Notes: generated by a model not told the origin, from the sequence alone. 64,000 nt of DNA from CAVYVZ01 sp963772065 (GCA_963772065.1 CAVYVZ010000005.1:186001-250000), one strand, 5' to 3'. Shown: positions 35,742-46,521, numbered from the stretch's first letter. A program made the numbers and translations.

Positions 35742-38700
35742 ATGCGCCATCCATCGATGATTCTCGCTACGTTGTTCTGCTCGTGCACGCTGTTCGTACC
35801 GGGTGCGTGGTCCCAATCAGCCGACACGGGCGTTCTCGGCAACGTCTCTGATACGAGCGGGGCGGTGATACCGGGGTCGAACATCACGGTCACCAGCGCC
35901 TCGAGAGGAGTCGTTCAGCACGCGGTTAGCGGCCCTGACGGCGCCTTCGAGGTCCGGTATCTGGTGCCCGGCGAGTACGTCGTCGAAGCCGGGCTCACGG
36001 GCTTCCGCGCCGAGCGCAGGGCCATCACGCTTCGCGTCGGCCAGATGGCGCGGCTCAACTTCGTGCTGGAAATCGGCCAGGTCGGCGAGGTGGTCGACGT
36101 GATCGCGCAAGGCCTGCTGCTCGAAACGCAGAGCGGGGTGACGGGCAACGTCGTCAGCGCCGATTCGCTCGTGAACCTGCCGCTGAGCGGCCGGAACTTC
36201 ACGACGCTGGGCAACCTGACCGCCGGCGTCGTGGCGACCGGCACGCAGTTTCGCGCGAGCGGCGCCCGCGGCATGTATCAGCAGGTGTCGTTCGACGGGG
36301 TGAGCGCGCTCAACAACCGCGGGAACAACCTCTTCATCTATCCGTCCGTCGACGCGGTGCAGGAGTTCAAGGTGCAGGCCACGAACTACACCGCGGAGTA
36401 CGGCGGACACGCCGGCGCCAACGTGCAGCTGCAGCTCAAGTCGGGCTCCAACGATTTTCACGGCTCGGCCTTCGACTACCTGCGAAACGACAGGCTCGAC
36501 GCCCGCAACTTCTTCACGCCCGCCCCCAGACCGAAGCCGGTGCTGCGCCGAAACCAGTTTGGCGGCGTCCTCGGTGGACCCGTCCTTCGCCAGAAGACGT
36601 TCTTCATGGCGTCGTACGAAGGTCTGCGCGAGACGCGCGAGGTGGCGGGCCAGAGCAGCATGCTGACCGCGGAGATGCGGCGCGGCGATTTCTCGGGCGT
36701 GGCCGGGACGACGATCAGAGATCCGCTCACGAACCTGCCGTTCCCGGGAAACATCATCCCGGCCAACCGCCTCGATCCGATCGCGGTGGCGCTCGCCGAG
36801 AAATATATGCCGCTGCCGAACCAGTCCGGCGCCAACAACTACACCGGCGTCACCCAGAACAAGGACCGCCACGACCAGTTCCTCACCCGCGTCGATCACG
36901 TGCTCAGCGACACACAGCGGATCTTCGGCCACTACATCTACAACAAGCGGGACAACCCCTCGATTCCGCTCAACCCGAATTTCCCTGCTCCGCGGCTGTT
37001 CAGCAATCACAGCGGCGCCGTGCAGCACGTGACCACCTGGAGCGCCAATGTCCTCAACGAGGTTCGCTTCGGCTACATGCGCGGCGACCTCAATCGATTG
37101 AGCCCCCGGCGGACCACCGGCTTCTCCGTCGAGCGCGACCTCGGCATCCGCGGGATGCTGGTGGGCGGCCCGAGCGGCCGGCAGCCGAATGAGTTGGAGA
37201 TTGGTTTCCCCTCGATCAACATTCAGGGGTACCAGGCCATGGGAGACAGCGTGGCCGGCGAAGGCGTCGACCTGAGCCAGACCTACCAGTTCGTCGATAC
37301 GCTGACGTTGATTCGCGGACGCCACGCGCTGAAGATGGGCGCGGACATCCGCAGGCTGATGGGAGACGCCACCAGCACGAACGCGCCGTTCGGCGCGCTC
37401 GACTTCACCCGCGACATCACGGGCCATGCCGCTGCGGCATTCATGATGGGGTACCCGCGGACGGCTGGTACGCCCGAAGGCATTCCCATTGGCGGCATCC
37501 GCCAGTGGCGGCATGGGTTGTTCGTCCAGGATGACTGGCGGGTGACGCCGCAGCTCACGGTGAACCTGGGTCTTCGGTATGACCACAACCAGGTGCCGAA
37601 GGACGTCAATGGCGTGAGCCGCACCCTCCGCTTCGACCTCAATCCAGGCGGGCCGGTGCTGTGGCCAGGGCCCGGCGAAGTAGTGGACGCCCTCTACTTC
37701 AACGAGCATCGCCACTGGGCTCCGCGCCTGGGCGCCGCGTATCAGCTGACCGACAAGCTGGTGTTCCGGGCAGGCTACGGTGTGTTCAACATGGCGCTGC
37801 ACCTCGACAACATCAACACGCTCGGCACGAACCCGCCGACCGCCAGCGTGCAGGTCACGAATCCCACCGTGAACCCAATCGCCACGTTCGCCGACCCGTT
37901 CCCGGCGTCGCTGGTGCCGACCAACACGATCTTCAACGTCACGTCCGCCGAGGTCGATCGCAATCACAAGGACGGCTACTATCAGAACTGGAACGTTGCG
38001 GTGGGGTATGAGTTTTCTCCAGCGGCGGTCGTCGAAGTGCGCTATGTCGGCGCGAAGGGTTCCGATCTCGATTCAAGCCTGACGAACTTCAACAGTCCCG
38101 ATCCCGACCCGAACGCCGGAGCCGTGAGCCTTCAGTCGCGCCGGCCCTATCCCGCGTTCGGCCGCATCCGCATGTGGGTCACCGACGGCGAGAGCGACTA
38201 CCACTCGTTGCAGACCGAGCTCAAGCATCGCGGCCCGTGGGGCCTGAACCTGAACCTCGCGTACACGCTCTCGCAGCTGAAAGACAATCAGCAGGGCGGG
38301 CTGAACGCCTCGCGGGCACGGCGCCAGAATCCCCGATCGCTCGATGGAGAATATGGAGTGTCGGCCGACGACGTGCGCAACAGGCTCGTCGCGGCGTTCG
38401 TGTGGGACATCCCGTTCGGCTCCGATTTGAGCGGAGCCGCGGCCGTGGCTCTGAAAGGATGGCAATTGAGCGGCATCACGACGCTCAGTTCAGGGTCGCC
38501 GCTCTTCATCAATCAGGACGGCGATACGCTGAACGTCGATTCCGAGGAGATTCGCCCGAACCTCGTGTCGGGACAGGATCCCCTCCTGTCAGGTTCGGAG
38601 CGGTCGCTCGCCCGATGGTTCAACACGGCCGCCTTCGCGCGCGCGACGACGTCGTACGGCAATTCGCCGCGGAACCCCGTGATCGGCCCGGGCCTGAAGA

Positions 38701-38900
38701 CCCTCGACCTCTCGATCGCGAAGTCGTTTCCGGTGCGCGACGGACACCAGATTCAGTTCCGGTGGGAGGCGTTCAACGCCTTCAACACGCCGCAGTTCGG
38801 AAACCCGAACGGCACGCTGGGCAACGCGAACTTCGGCATCATCAGCAGCACGCGCGCGAACAATCGTGAGATGCAGATCTCTGTGAAGTATCTTTTCTGA
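35742..38900 (+). CDS. TonB-dependent receptor, Oar-like
   Basis: 1052 residues. The signal peptide ends near GAWSQ. A CarboxypepD_reg-like domain (GVLGNVSDTSGAVIPGSNIT, GAFEVRYLVPGEYVVEAGL) is followed by the plug (FRASGARGMYQQVSFDGVSA) and a long barrel ending ISVKYLF with terminal Phe. GGGAGG lies 10 nt before the ATG. Only 7 bp separate it from the TctC-TctB fusion gene, so outer- and inner-membrane import components are in one transcript. The ligand may be an organic acid; this is inferred from neighbours. Confidence 0.9.
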   Translation: MRHPSMILATLFCSCTLFVPGAWSQSADTGVLGNVSDTSGAVIPGSNITVTSASRGVVQHAVSGPDGAFEVRYLVPGEYVVEAGLTGFRAERRAITLRVGQMARLNFVLEIGQVGEVVDVIAQGLLLETQSGVTGNVVSADSLVNLPLSGRNFTTLGNLTAGVVATGTQFRASGARGMYQQVSFDGVSALNNRGNNLFIYPSVDAVQEFKVQATNYTAEYGGHAGANVQLQLKSGSNDFHGSAFDYLRNDRLDARNFFTPAPRPKPVLRRNQFGGVLGGPVLRQKTFFMASYEGLRETREVAGQSSMLTAEMRRGDFSGVAGTTIRDPLTNLPFPGNIIPANRLDPIAVALAEKYMPLPNQSGANNYTGVTQNKDRHDQFLTRVDHVLSDTQRIFGHYIYNKRDNPSIPLNPNFPAPRLFSNHSGAVQHVTTWSANVLNEVRFGYMRGDLNRLSPRRTTGFSVERDLGIRGMLVGGPSGRQPNELEIGFPSINIQGYQAMGDSVAGEGVDLSQTYQFVDTLTLIRGRHALKMGADIRRLMGDATSTNAPFGALDFTRDITGHAAAAFMMGYPRTAGTPEGIPIGGIRQWRHGLFVQDDWRVTPQLTVNLGLRYDHNQVPKDVNGVSRTLRFDLNPGGPVLWPGPGEVVDALYFNEHRHWAPRLGAAYQLTDKLVFRAGYGVFNMALHLDNINTLGTNPPTASVQVTNPTVNPIATFADPFPASLVPTNTIFNVTSAEVDRNHKDGYYQNWNVAVGYEFSPAAVVEVRYVGAKGSDLDSSLTNFNSPDPDPNAGAVSLQSRRPYPAFGRIRMWVTDGESDYHSLQTELKHRGPWGLNLNLAYTLSQLKDNQQGGLNASRARRQNPRSLDGEYGVSADDVRNRLVAAFVWDIPFGSDLSGAAAVALKGWQLSGITTLSSGSPLFINQDGDTLNVDSEEIRPNLVSGQDPLLSGSERSLARWFNTAAFARATTSYGNSPRNPVIGPGLKTLDLSIAKSFPVRDGHQIQFRWEAFNAFNTPQFGNPNGTLGNANFGIISSTRANNREMQISVKYLF

Positions 38901-38907
38901 CGTCGAC

Positions 38908-40254
38908 GTGACGAGACTGCGCCCTGTGCGCCGGCTGCTGCTGGCGGCGGTGATGACCATCGCCGCCGCCGGATGCAGCAGCGGCAAACAATATCCCGAC
39001 GGACCGATTCTTCTCGTCTGCCCCTGGGCGGCAGGCGGCGGCACTGATCGCGTTGCGCGGCAGATTGCCGCGCTCCTCGAACAGGACCTCGGCGTCCCGG
39101 TGAACGTCGTGAACGTGACCGGCGGCGACGGCGTGACCGGCCACAGTCGCGGCGCGCTCGCACGGGGGGACGGCCACACGCTGACGCTCGTCACGGTCGA
39201 AATCGCGTCGCTCCACTGGCGCGGGATGACGAGCATCTCGCCCAACGACTTTGCTCCGGTCGGCCTCGTCAACCGCGACGCCGCGGCCGTGTTCGTGCGC
39301 GCCGACGCGCCCTGGAAGACGTTGGGCGACCTGGAGCAGGCGATTCGCGAGCGACCGCGCACGCTGCGGGGATCGGGAACGGCCGCAGCGGGCATCTGGC
39401 ATCTGGCGGTGGCCGGGTGGCTCTCCACCGTGGGGCTTCGGCCGACCGACGTGATCTGGGTCTCGATCGCGGGTTCCGCGCCTTCGCTGCAGGAGTTGCT
39501 GGCAGGTGGCCTGGACGTGGTCTCGTGCAGCCTCGCCGAGGCGCAGGCGCTTCTTTCTGCCGGGCGCATCCGCAGCCTCGGCGTCATGTCCGAGACGCGA
39601 GTGCCGCAGTTCCCCGCGGTACCCACCTTCAAGGAGCTCGGCGTCGACTGGACGCTCGGCACCATTCGCGGCGTGGCCGTCCCGAGAGACACGCCGCCCG
39701 ATCGCGTTCGCGTGCTCGCCGATGCCTTGAAGCGCGTCGTGGAGAGCGACGCCTACCAGACCACCATGCGGCGCGGCGGCTTCACGGCGGCGTACGAGGA
39801 TCCGAAGCAGTTCGCCGCCACGCTCGCGGGAACCGATGAACGCCTCGGGGCGCTGCTCACGAGCGAGGCGTTTCGCGGTCTCGAGACGTCACGGTTCGGT
39901 CCGATGTTCTTCCCCACGCTGATCATCGGCGCTCTGGTGCTCGTCGTGGGCGCGCTGTGGTTCACGCGGGGCGGCCGTACCGCCGATGACGAATCGCACG
40001 AGCCCGTGTCCCTGCCACCTGGTGCGGCGTGGCGGTCTGCGGAGGTGCTGATCTGGATTGCGCTCTACCTCACGCTGGCAGAGGTCCTCGGCTTCGTGCT
40101 GACGGCGGGGTTCCTGCTGCTCGCGTACCTCGTCCGCCTCGGCACCCGCCCCCGGGTTGCGGCGCCGCTGACGGTCGCGCTCGTGCCCGCTGTCTACCAC
40201 CTCTTTGCCGTGATCCTCCGCGTCCCGCTGCCGCGCGGGCTGCTCGGCTGGTGA
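38908..40254 (+). CDS. TctC-TctB fusion (tripartite tricarboxylate transporter, binding protein plus small membrane subunit)
   Basis: 448 residues in one open frame. Residues 1-22 are a lipoprotein-type signal (LLLAAVMTIAAAGCSSG). Residues about 30-325 are a TctC/Bug binding protein: GPILLVCPWAAGGGTDRVAR, VVNVTGGDGVTGHSRGALAR, FPAVPTFKELGVDWTLG. A membrane helix follows (MFFPTLIIGALVLVVGALWF) and then three more helices and the loop typical of TctB, ending VPLPRGLLGW. TctC and TctB are separate genes in known systems; here the binding protein would be tethered to the permease. The tctA gene starts 1 bp after the stop, which supports a full transporter. Confidence 0.85.
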   Translation: MTRLRPVRRLLLAAVMTIAAAGCSSGKQYPDGPILLVCPWAAGGGTDRVARQIAALLEQDLGVPVNVVNVTGGDGVTGHSRGALARGDGHTLTLVTVEIASLHWRGMTSISPNDFAPVGLVNRDAAAVFVRADAPWKTLGDLEQAIRERPRTLRGSGTAAAGIWHLAVAGWLSTVGLRPTDVIWVSIAGSAPSLQELLAGGLDVVSCSLAEAQALLSAGRIRSLGVMSETRVPQFPAVPTFKELGVDWTLGTIRGVAVPRDTPPDRVRVLADALKRVVESDAYQTTMRRGGFTAAYEDPKQFAATLAGTDERLGALLTSEAFRGLETSRFGPMFFPTLIIGALVLVVGALWFTRGGRTADDESHEPVSLPPGAAWRSAEVLIWIALYLTLAEVLGFVLTAGFLLLAYLVRLGTRPRVAAPLTVALVPAVYHLFAVILRVPLPRGLLGW

Positions 40255-40255
40255 C

Positions 40256-41752
40256 ATGGGAGGCACCCTCGCTCAGGCCTTCAGCCAGGTCCTCGATCCA
40301 ACCGTCCTCGGCGTCATTGCCCTGGCGGCCGCGTACGGCACGCTCTTCGGTTCGATCCCCGGACTGTCGGCGACGATGGCCGTCGCGCTCGTCGTTCCAC
40401 TGACGTACTTCCTTTCGCCACTGGCTGCGCTCGCGGCGGTCGTCACGCTCGAAGCGTGCGCCATCTCCGCCGGCGACATTCCCAGCGCGCTCGTTCGCAT
40501 TCCGGGCACTCCGGCATCGGCGGCGTATGCGGACGACCTGTACCACCTCGCGCAGCGCGGCCACTATCACAGTGCGCTCGGGGTCTGCATTGCGTTCAGC
40601 GTCGTCGGGGGGCTGTTCGGCGTAGCGGTGCTGATGCTGTTCGCGCAGCCATTTGCGACGCTGGCGACCTGGTTCACGGTCGTCGAGTACTTCTGGCTGT
40701 ACATCCTCGGGCTCGGGTGCGCCGTGGTCGTCTCGCGCGGGTCCGCGCTCAAAGGCGCGTTCGCGCTGCTCCTCGGCCTGCTGTTTTCAACCGTCGGCCT
40801 GAGTCCCGTGCACACGGCGGCGCGATTCACGTTCGGCCGTCCGGAGCTCTACCAGGGGATCAGCTTCATCCCCGCGCTGGTGGGCCTCTTCGGGCTCTCG
40901 GAGGTGCTGCGGAACGTGCGCACGCTCGGCGGCCCGGCCGCTGTTGCCTCTGTTCGTCCGCAGCCGCAGGATTCGGTGTTCGCCGGCGCACTCCGTATCC
41001 TGTGGAAGAGACCGGTCCAGGTGCTCCAGGCCAGCGCAATCGGAACGCTCATCGGCATTCTGCCCGGTGCCGGAGCCGATATCGCCGCCTGGGTGTCGTA
41101 CGGGGTATCGAAGCGCCGCTCGCCGCGCCCGGACGAGTACGGCCGCGGATCGCTCGAAGGCGTTGCCGACGCAGGCGCCGCGAACAACTCGGCGCTCGCC
41201 GGCGCGTGGGTTCCCGCGCTGACGCTCGGCATACCCGGCGACTCAATCACCGCCATCGTGCTCGGCATCATGATGATGAAGAACCTCCAGCCGGGCCCGG
41301 AGATCTTCGAGAAGCAGGCGGTGCTGGTCCACAGCCTCTACCTGGTGTTCGTCCTCGCCAACCTCGCGTTGATCCCAGCGGGGTACCTCGCCGTTCGCGC
41401 GAGCGGAAGCCTTATCCGGGTGCCGCGCCACACCCTGCTGCCTATCATCGTGCTGTTTTGCGTGCTAGGCTCTTACGCAATCGCCGGAAGCTATTTCGAC
41501 GTCGGCATCATGCTCGGCATGGGCGTGCTCGGATTCCTGCTCGAGCGCTGGCAGGTGCCGGTCGCTCCGGTCGTCCTCGGGATCATCCTTGGCGGGCCTC
41601 TCGAGGAGCGTTTCGTTCAAGCAATTACCGCCTCGCAGGGCTCTCTCGTCGTCTTCGTCGCTCGACCGGCCGCAGCCATTCTGGCGTTCCTGGCACTCAC
41701 CGTCTGGCTCCTGCCGGCAATCAGTCGCAAGAAATTTTACGAGCAGGTCTAA
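40256..41752 (+). CDS. tctA: Tripartite tricarboxylate transporter large permease
   Basis: A TctA-family permease of 498 residues and about 11-12 membrane helices. Family markers include YGTLFGSIPGLSATMAVALV near the N-terminus, DIPSALVRIPGTPASAA, LIGILPGAGADIAAWVSYG and GVADAGAANNSA. It moves a carboxylate with a cation gradient using the TctB subunit. Third gene of the TonB receptor-TctCB-TctA set. The C-terminus (KKFYEQV) is intact. Confidence 0.93.
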   Translation: MGGTLAQAFSQVLDPTVLGVIALAAAYGTLFGSIPGLSATMAVALVVPLTYFLSPLAALAAVVTLEACAISAGDIPSALVRIPGTPASAAYADDLYHLAQRGHYHSALGVCIAFSVVGGLFGVAVLMLFAQPFATLATWFTVVEYFWLYILGLGCAVVVSRGSALKGAFALLLGLLFSTVGLSPVHTAARFTFGRPELYQGISFIPALVGLFGLSEVLRNVRTLGGPAAVASVRPQPQDSVFAGALRILWKRPVQVLQASAIGTLIGILPGAGADIAAWVSYGVSKRRSPRPDEYGRGSLEGVADAGAANNSALAGAWVPALTLGIPGDSITAIVLGIMMMKNLQPGPEIFEKQAVLVHSLYLVFVLANLALIPAGYLAVRASGSLIRVPRHTLLPIIVLFCVLGSYAIAGSYFDVGIMLGMGVLGFLLERWQVPVAPVVLGIILGGPLEERFVQAITASQGSLVVFVARPAAAILAFLALTVWLLPAISRKKFYEQV

Positions 41753-41812
41753 AGTCCGGATCGGGAACAACCGAAAGTGTCGTGACGCGGTTCACCTCCT
41801 CTGACCGTCCAT

Positions 41813-44800
41813 ATGGCAAGACATGACTTCGGACGCCGGGGCGCCAGACGGCTGGCAGCTACTCTCCTTCTGATTCCTGTTCTTACCGCCGCACCCGATG
41901 CGGCCAATCGACGCAAGGAAGCCGCGTGGCACGCCGTCCAGATCTGGGGGCAGCCCGAAGGCCTGCCGCAGAACTCGGTCCTCTGTCTCCTCCAGACGCG
42001 CGACGGCTACCTGTGGATCGGCACGAAGGCAGGCGTCTCGCGGTTCGATGGCGTCCGGTTCACGACGTTCGACGACCGCGAAAAGAGCCAACTGAAGGAA
42101 AACGAGGTCTGGGCGCTCGCCGAGGGCGACGACTCCAGCCTGTGGATCGGAACGTCACGGCGGCGGGCTCAGCCGCCTGAAGGATGGCAAGTTCACCGTC
42201 TACACGACGGCCGACGGCCTCGTGAACGACTTCGTCGCCAGCCTGCACAAGGGTCCTGACGGCAGCATCTGGATCGGCACCGACGGCGGCCTGAGCCATT
42301 TCAAGGACGGACGTTTCAGGAACTATACGGTTGAACAGGGCCTGGCGAACAACGCCGTTCGAGCGTTGTACACCGATCCCGACGGCACGCTCTGGATCGG
42401 AACCACGCGTGGCGGCGTGCACCGGCTCAAGGGCGATCGCATTGTCGACGAGCGTCTCGATGCAGCCATGCCGCGAATCGACGTGTGGTCGATCTATCGC
42501 GACCAGGAACAGACGATCTGGGTAGGCTCCGCCGACGGCCTGTTCAAGATGAAGGACGGCCGATCGACTCACTACACGACGGCCGACGGGCTGTCGTCCA
42601 ACAGGATCCGTTTCATCACTCAGGGTCCCGACGGCGCGCTCTGGATCGGCACCGCCAATGGGCTGGTGCGCCACGCCGACGGCATCTTCAGCTCCTACAA
42701 CTTCGACGACTCGGGCCCATCACCGGACTTCATGGCCTTCTGCCGCGATCGGGAGGGAAGCTTCTGGCTCGGCTCGCGAAACCTCGGGCTCGCGCACCTG
42801 CGCCGCGGTCACTTCACCAGCTACACGACCAAGGATGGCCTCGCCGATCCGTACGTCGCCGCGTCGTTCGAGGACAGCACCGGCACGGTGTGGATCGGCA
42901 CCCTCAACGGCCTCAACGCTCTGAAGGATGGCCGCATTGTCCTCTTCGGTCCGCGCAGCGGTCTCCCGCAGCGGATGATCTCCACGTTCCTCGAGGACCG
43001 AAATGGGTATTTGTGGGTGGGCACGGGCGTCGGCCTCTTTCGATCGAAGCAGCCCATACGCTGCCAGACCTGCGAGACGCAGTTCGTCGAGATCCGCGAT
43101 CCCTCCGTGACATCCCACCTCGACATCCGGCTGGTTTACGAGGATCGGGACGGCACGATCTGGGTCGCCACCAATCTCGAGGGTCTCTTCGCCTATCGCC
43201 AGAACCGGTTCACCGGCTACACCACGAAGGACGGGTTGGCGAGCAACGCGGTCAGGGCGATCCAGCAGGATCGCGACGGTGCGCTGTGGATCGGATCGCG
43301 CGGCGGGCTGAACCGGTTCAAGGACGGACGCTTCACCCTCTACACCGCCAAGGATGGTCTTGCGAGCGGCAGCGTTCAGTCGCTGTTCCTCGATGCGGAC
43401 CGCGCGCTGTGGATCGCGACACGCCAAGGCCTGAACCGGCTCAAGGACGGTCGATTCACCACCTACACGGTGAACGACGGCCTCTACTCGAACTTCGTGT
43501 ACGCGATCGTCGAGGACCGGCGCGGCCACTTGTGGATGACGTGCGCGAAAGGTGTCTTCGAGGTGAGCAAGCAGGAGCTCAATGACTTCGCCGACAAGAA
43601 GCGCACGTCGGTCACCTCGGTGCCCTACGGCCTGGAGCACGGCCTGAGCAGCACCGTCGGCACCGTTGGGCACTACCCGGGCGGCTTCAGGGCACGCGAT
43701 GGCCGCCTCTGGTTCGCGATGGCGCTCGGCGCCAGCGTCGTCGATCCGCAGCGGCTGTCGGTCAACAAGCTGCCGCCCCCCGTGCACGTCGAGGGGGTGA
43801 CGATCGATCAGCAGGCGTTCCACTCTCAGACGCACGAACAGGCGGACGCGAGGCCCGGGCGAGGCGACCTCGTCTTCCGCTATGCGGGGCTCAGCTTTCT
43901 GGCGCCCGAGAAGGTGCGCTTCAAGTACAAGCTCGAAGGATACGACCTCGACTGGGTCGACGCCGGCGATCGCCGCACCGCGTACTACAGCAACATTCCG
44001 CCGGGGCGGTACGTCTTCAACGTCAAGGCCGCGAACAACGACGGCGTGTGGAACGAGGCGGGTGACAGCTATCCGATCTACCTCGCGCCGCATTTCTATC
44101 AGACGCGCTGGTTCTACGCCGTCGCGTTCTGCGTCGTCGGAATCCTGGCGACGGGCGGGTATCGGCTCCGCGTGCGGACGATGGAGGTTCGCGAGCAGCA
44201 GCTGGCCTCGCTCGTCGATCAGCGCACCCAGGAACTGCAGGGGCAGCGCACCTTCCTCCGCAAGGTCATCGATCTCAATCCGAGCTTCATCTTCGCGAAG
44301 GAGCGATCGGGGCGGTTCACACTCGCGAACAAGGCATTCGCCGACGCCAACGGCATGACCGTGGACCAGGTGATCGGACGGACGGATGCCGAGGTCTGCG
44401 GCCGTCACTTCGACATGCGGAAGGTGAACTTCGACGACGTGCACGTGCTCGACTCGACGACGGAGCGGTTCTATCCGGAGCTTCAGCTGACCGACGCCAC
44501 CGGGCAGCAGCATTGGGTGCAGCTCACGAAGATCCCGCTCGTCTCGCCGGGCGGCAAGGCCGAGCAGCTGCTCGGCGTCGCGACGGACATCACGCTGCAG
44601 AAGCAGGCCGCGATGGAGATGCAGAAGGCGAAGGAGGCGGCCGAAGCCGCCACCCGCGCCACCTCGGCGTTTCTCGCGAACATGAGCCACGAGATCCGCA
44701 CGCCGATGAACGGCCTGCTCGGCATGACGGAGCTCGTCCTCGATACGGAGCTGCAGCCGATGCAGCGCGAGTATCTCGAGGTCGTGAGGCGATCGGCCGA

Positions 44801-45803
44801 CTGCCTTCTGACCGTCATCAACGACGTCCTGGACTTCTCGAAGATCGAGGCGGGCCAGATCGCATTCGAGCAGCGCGAGTTCGATCTGCGCAGCACGGTG
44901 AGCATGACGGTGAAGAGCCTCGCGGTGCGTGCGAGGCAGAAGGGGCTCTACCTCCGCTCGGAAGTGGCGCCCGACGTACCGGATCGGCTCATCTCCGACC
45001 CGCATCGCCTCACCCAGGTGCTGATGAACCTGCTGGGCAACGCGATCAAGTTCACGCATCACGGGGGGATCACCCTTCGCATCTCGCCGGAGCCGTCCGC
45101 GACGATGGAGGATTCCGCGCCGTGGGAGCTCGAGCTGCACTTCGCGGTGCAGGACACCGGCATCGGAATTCCGGTCGACCAGCAGAAGAACATTTTCGAC
45201 CCGTTCAAACAGGCCGACGGCTCGACGACACGCAAGTACGGCGGGACGGGACTCGGGCTCAGCATCTCCACGCGTCTGGTGGACGCGATGGGCGGGCGCC
45301 TCTGGGTCGAGAGCACCGAAGGACGCGGCAGCACGTTCCATTTCACGATTCACGCGCGCATGGTTGGCGTGCCGAGCGCACGGCCGGAGCCGGCGAAGAC
45401 GGCGACCAAGCTCGCGTCCCGCCGCATTCTGCTCGCCGAGGACAACGAGGACAATCAGCGTCTGGCGGTTGCGCTCCTCGAGCGCGATGGGCACGTGGTG
45501 ACCGTCGTCGACAACGGCGAGGCAGCCGTTGCCGCGGCCGCGAAAGCGACGTTCGATGTCATCCTCATGGACATTCAGATGCCGATGATGAGCGGCCTCG
45601 ACGCCACCGCCGCAATCCGGGCGCACGAGCGCACGACCGGCGCGCACGTGCCGATCATCGCGATGACCGCGCACGCCCTGCAGGGCGATCGAGAGCGATG
45701 CCTGGCCGCGGGCATGGATGCGTACGTGCCGAAGCCGATCCGTCATCACGAGCTGCGCATGGTCCTCGCCTCTGTGTTCCCGGCTCATGTGATCGCGTCG
45801 TAA
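41813..45803 (+). CDS. Hybrid sensor histidine kinase with Reg_prop/Y_Y_Y periplasmic sensor, frameshifted as sequenced
   Basis: 1329 residues after repair. A signal/anchor is followed by about a dozen two-component propeller repeats of form LWIGTxxGLxRLKDGRFxxY (residues 35-580), a Y_Y_Y domain (KVRFKYKLEGYDLDWVDAGD), a membrane helix and a PAS domain (VIDLNPSFIFAKERSGRF). Then come HisKA (phospho-His in NMSHEIRTPMNG, near residue 958), HATPase (DTGIGIP, GGTGLGLSIS) and a C-terminal receiver with Asp in VILMDIQMP. There is no HTH or HPt. The frame shifts near 42158 between WIGTS and GGGLSRLKDG; one extra base explains it. The sensor type is that of PUL hybrid regulators, and it follows the transporter by 60 bp. 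Confidence 0.9.
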
Positions 45804-45948
45804 CAACAAGCCCGTCTGCAGAAAATCCGCTCGACGCTGTGAACGCTCTCACGCTCACGGCCGTCTTACATGCGTACGCACCGCTGGATGAACGTTGCGC
45901 GGACGCCGACACACCTGTCCACGCACGGACAGTGTGCGCACGCGCACG

Positions 45949-46497
45949 ATGCGGACGTGTCTCGCTCTTCTCGTCGTCGGTATGTTCGCGCTCGACGAGC
46001 GCGAACCGTGGACAACCGTCTCAGCGGCCGATCGCCAAGGCCTGCCCGCCAACATCATCATCAGCGAGCCGCTGAAAGAGCTCGCTCTCGAGATGCTGGA
46101 AGGCTCGCGCACGTTCCGGCATCAATGCCGAAGGCTTGGCATGGTCCGCGAGCTCCAAGTGGAGATGTCTCTCGATCACCAGACACGATGGGGCGGGCAG
46201 TCTGAATGCTACGCGCGGGGTGTCATCCAGCGATATCAGTACGGCCGCATCAAGGCTGCAGTCCGCTTGCTGACCCTCAAGGATGCGCAGCGTCTCATCG
46301 CGCACGAGCTCGAACACGTTCGCGAGTACGCGGATGGGATGAACTTTCTCGCAACGTCGGTGCAGCATCCAGCGCGCGCATGGCTCACGCGGGAGGGGCA
46401 TTACGAAACGGCGCGCGCGATCGAGGTCGGTGAGCTGGTCGCGACCGAGATGGCACGATACAGTTCCACCGCCACGCTCGCGCGCAGAGCTCCGTAG
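45949..46497 (+). CDS. Small exported protein with HExxH motif
   Basis: About 182 residues from ATG 45949 (MRTCLALLVVGMFALDE, a possible signal). The notable feature is DAQRLIAHELEHVREYADG, a zincin HExxH followed by a further acidic region. This would place a catalytic zinc if the protein is a metallopeptidase. No wider family was recognised. Further upstream in-frame ATGs exist (45895) but add only Arg/Thr-rich residues. Stands alone between the hybrid kinase and the opposite-strand oxygenase gene. Confidence 0.6.
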   Translation: MRTCLALLVVGMFALDEREPWTTVSAADRQGLPANIIISEPLKELALEMLEGSRTFRHQCRRLGMVRELQVEMSLDHQTRWGGQSECYARGVIQRYQYGRIKAAVRLLTLKDAQRLIAHELEHVREYADGMNFLATSVQHPARAWLTREGHYETARAIEVGELVATEMARYSSTATLARRAP

Positions 46498-46521
46498 CAG
46501 CTACCTCTGGATTGGCTGACT

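Noticed and set aside
35817..37967. A 716-codon minus-strand frame opposite the second TonB receptor
   Set aside because: Antisense shadow; the receptor on the plus strand is complete with signal peptide and C-terminal Phe.
38908..40254. The TctC-TctB join as another indel artefact
   Set aside because: The frame is continuous through both complete domains and a normal linker. No frame change or missing region is seen, so a real fusion is favoured.
42720..45809. A 1029-codon open frame antisense to the hybrid kinase
   Set aside because: It is a shadow of a GC-rich coding region. The plus-strand protein has all domains; the antisense product has no recognisable domain and an Arg/Val/His-biased composition.
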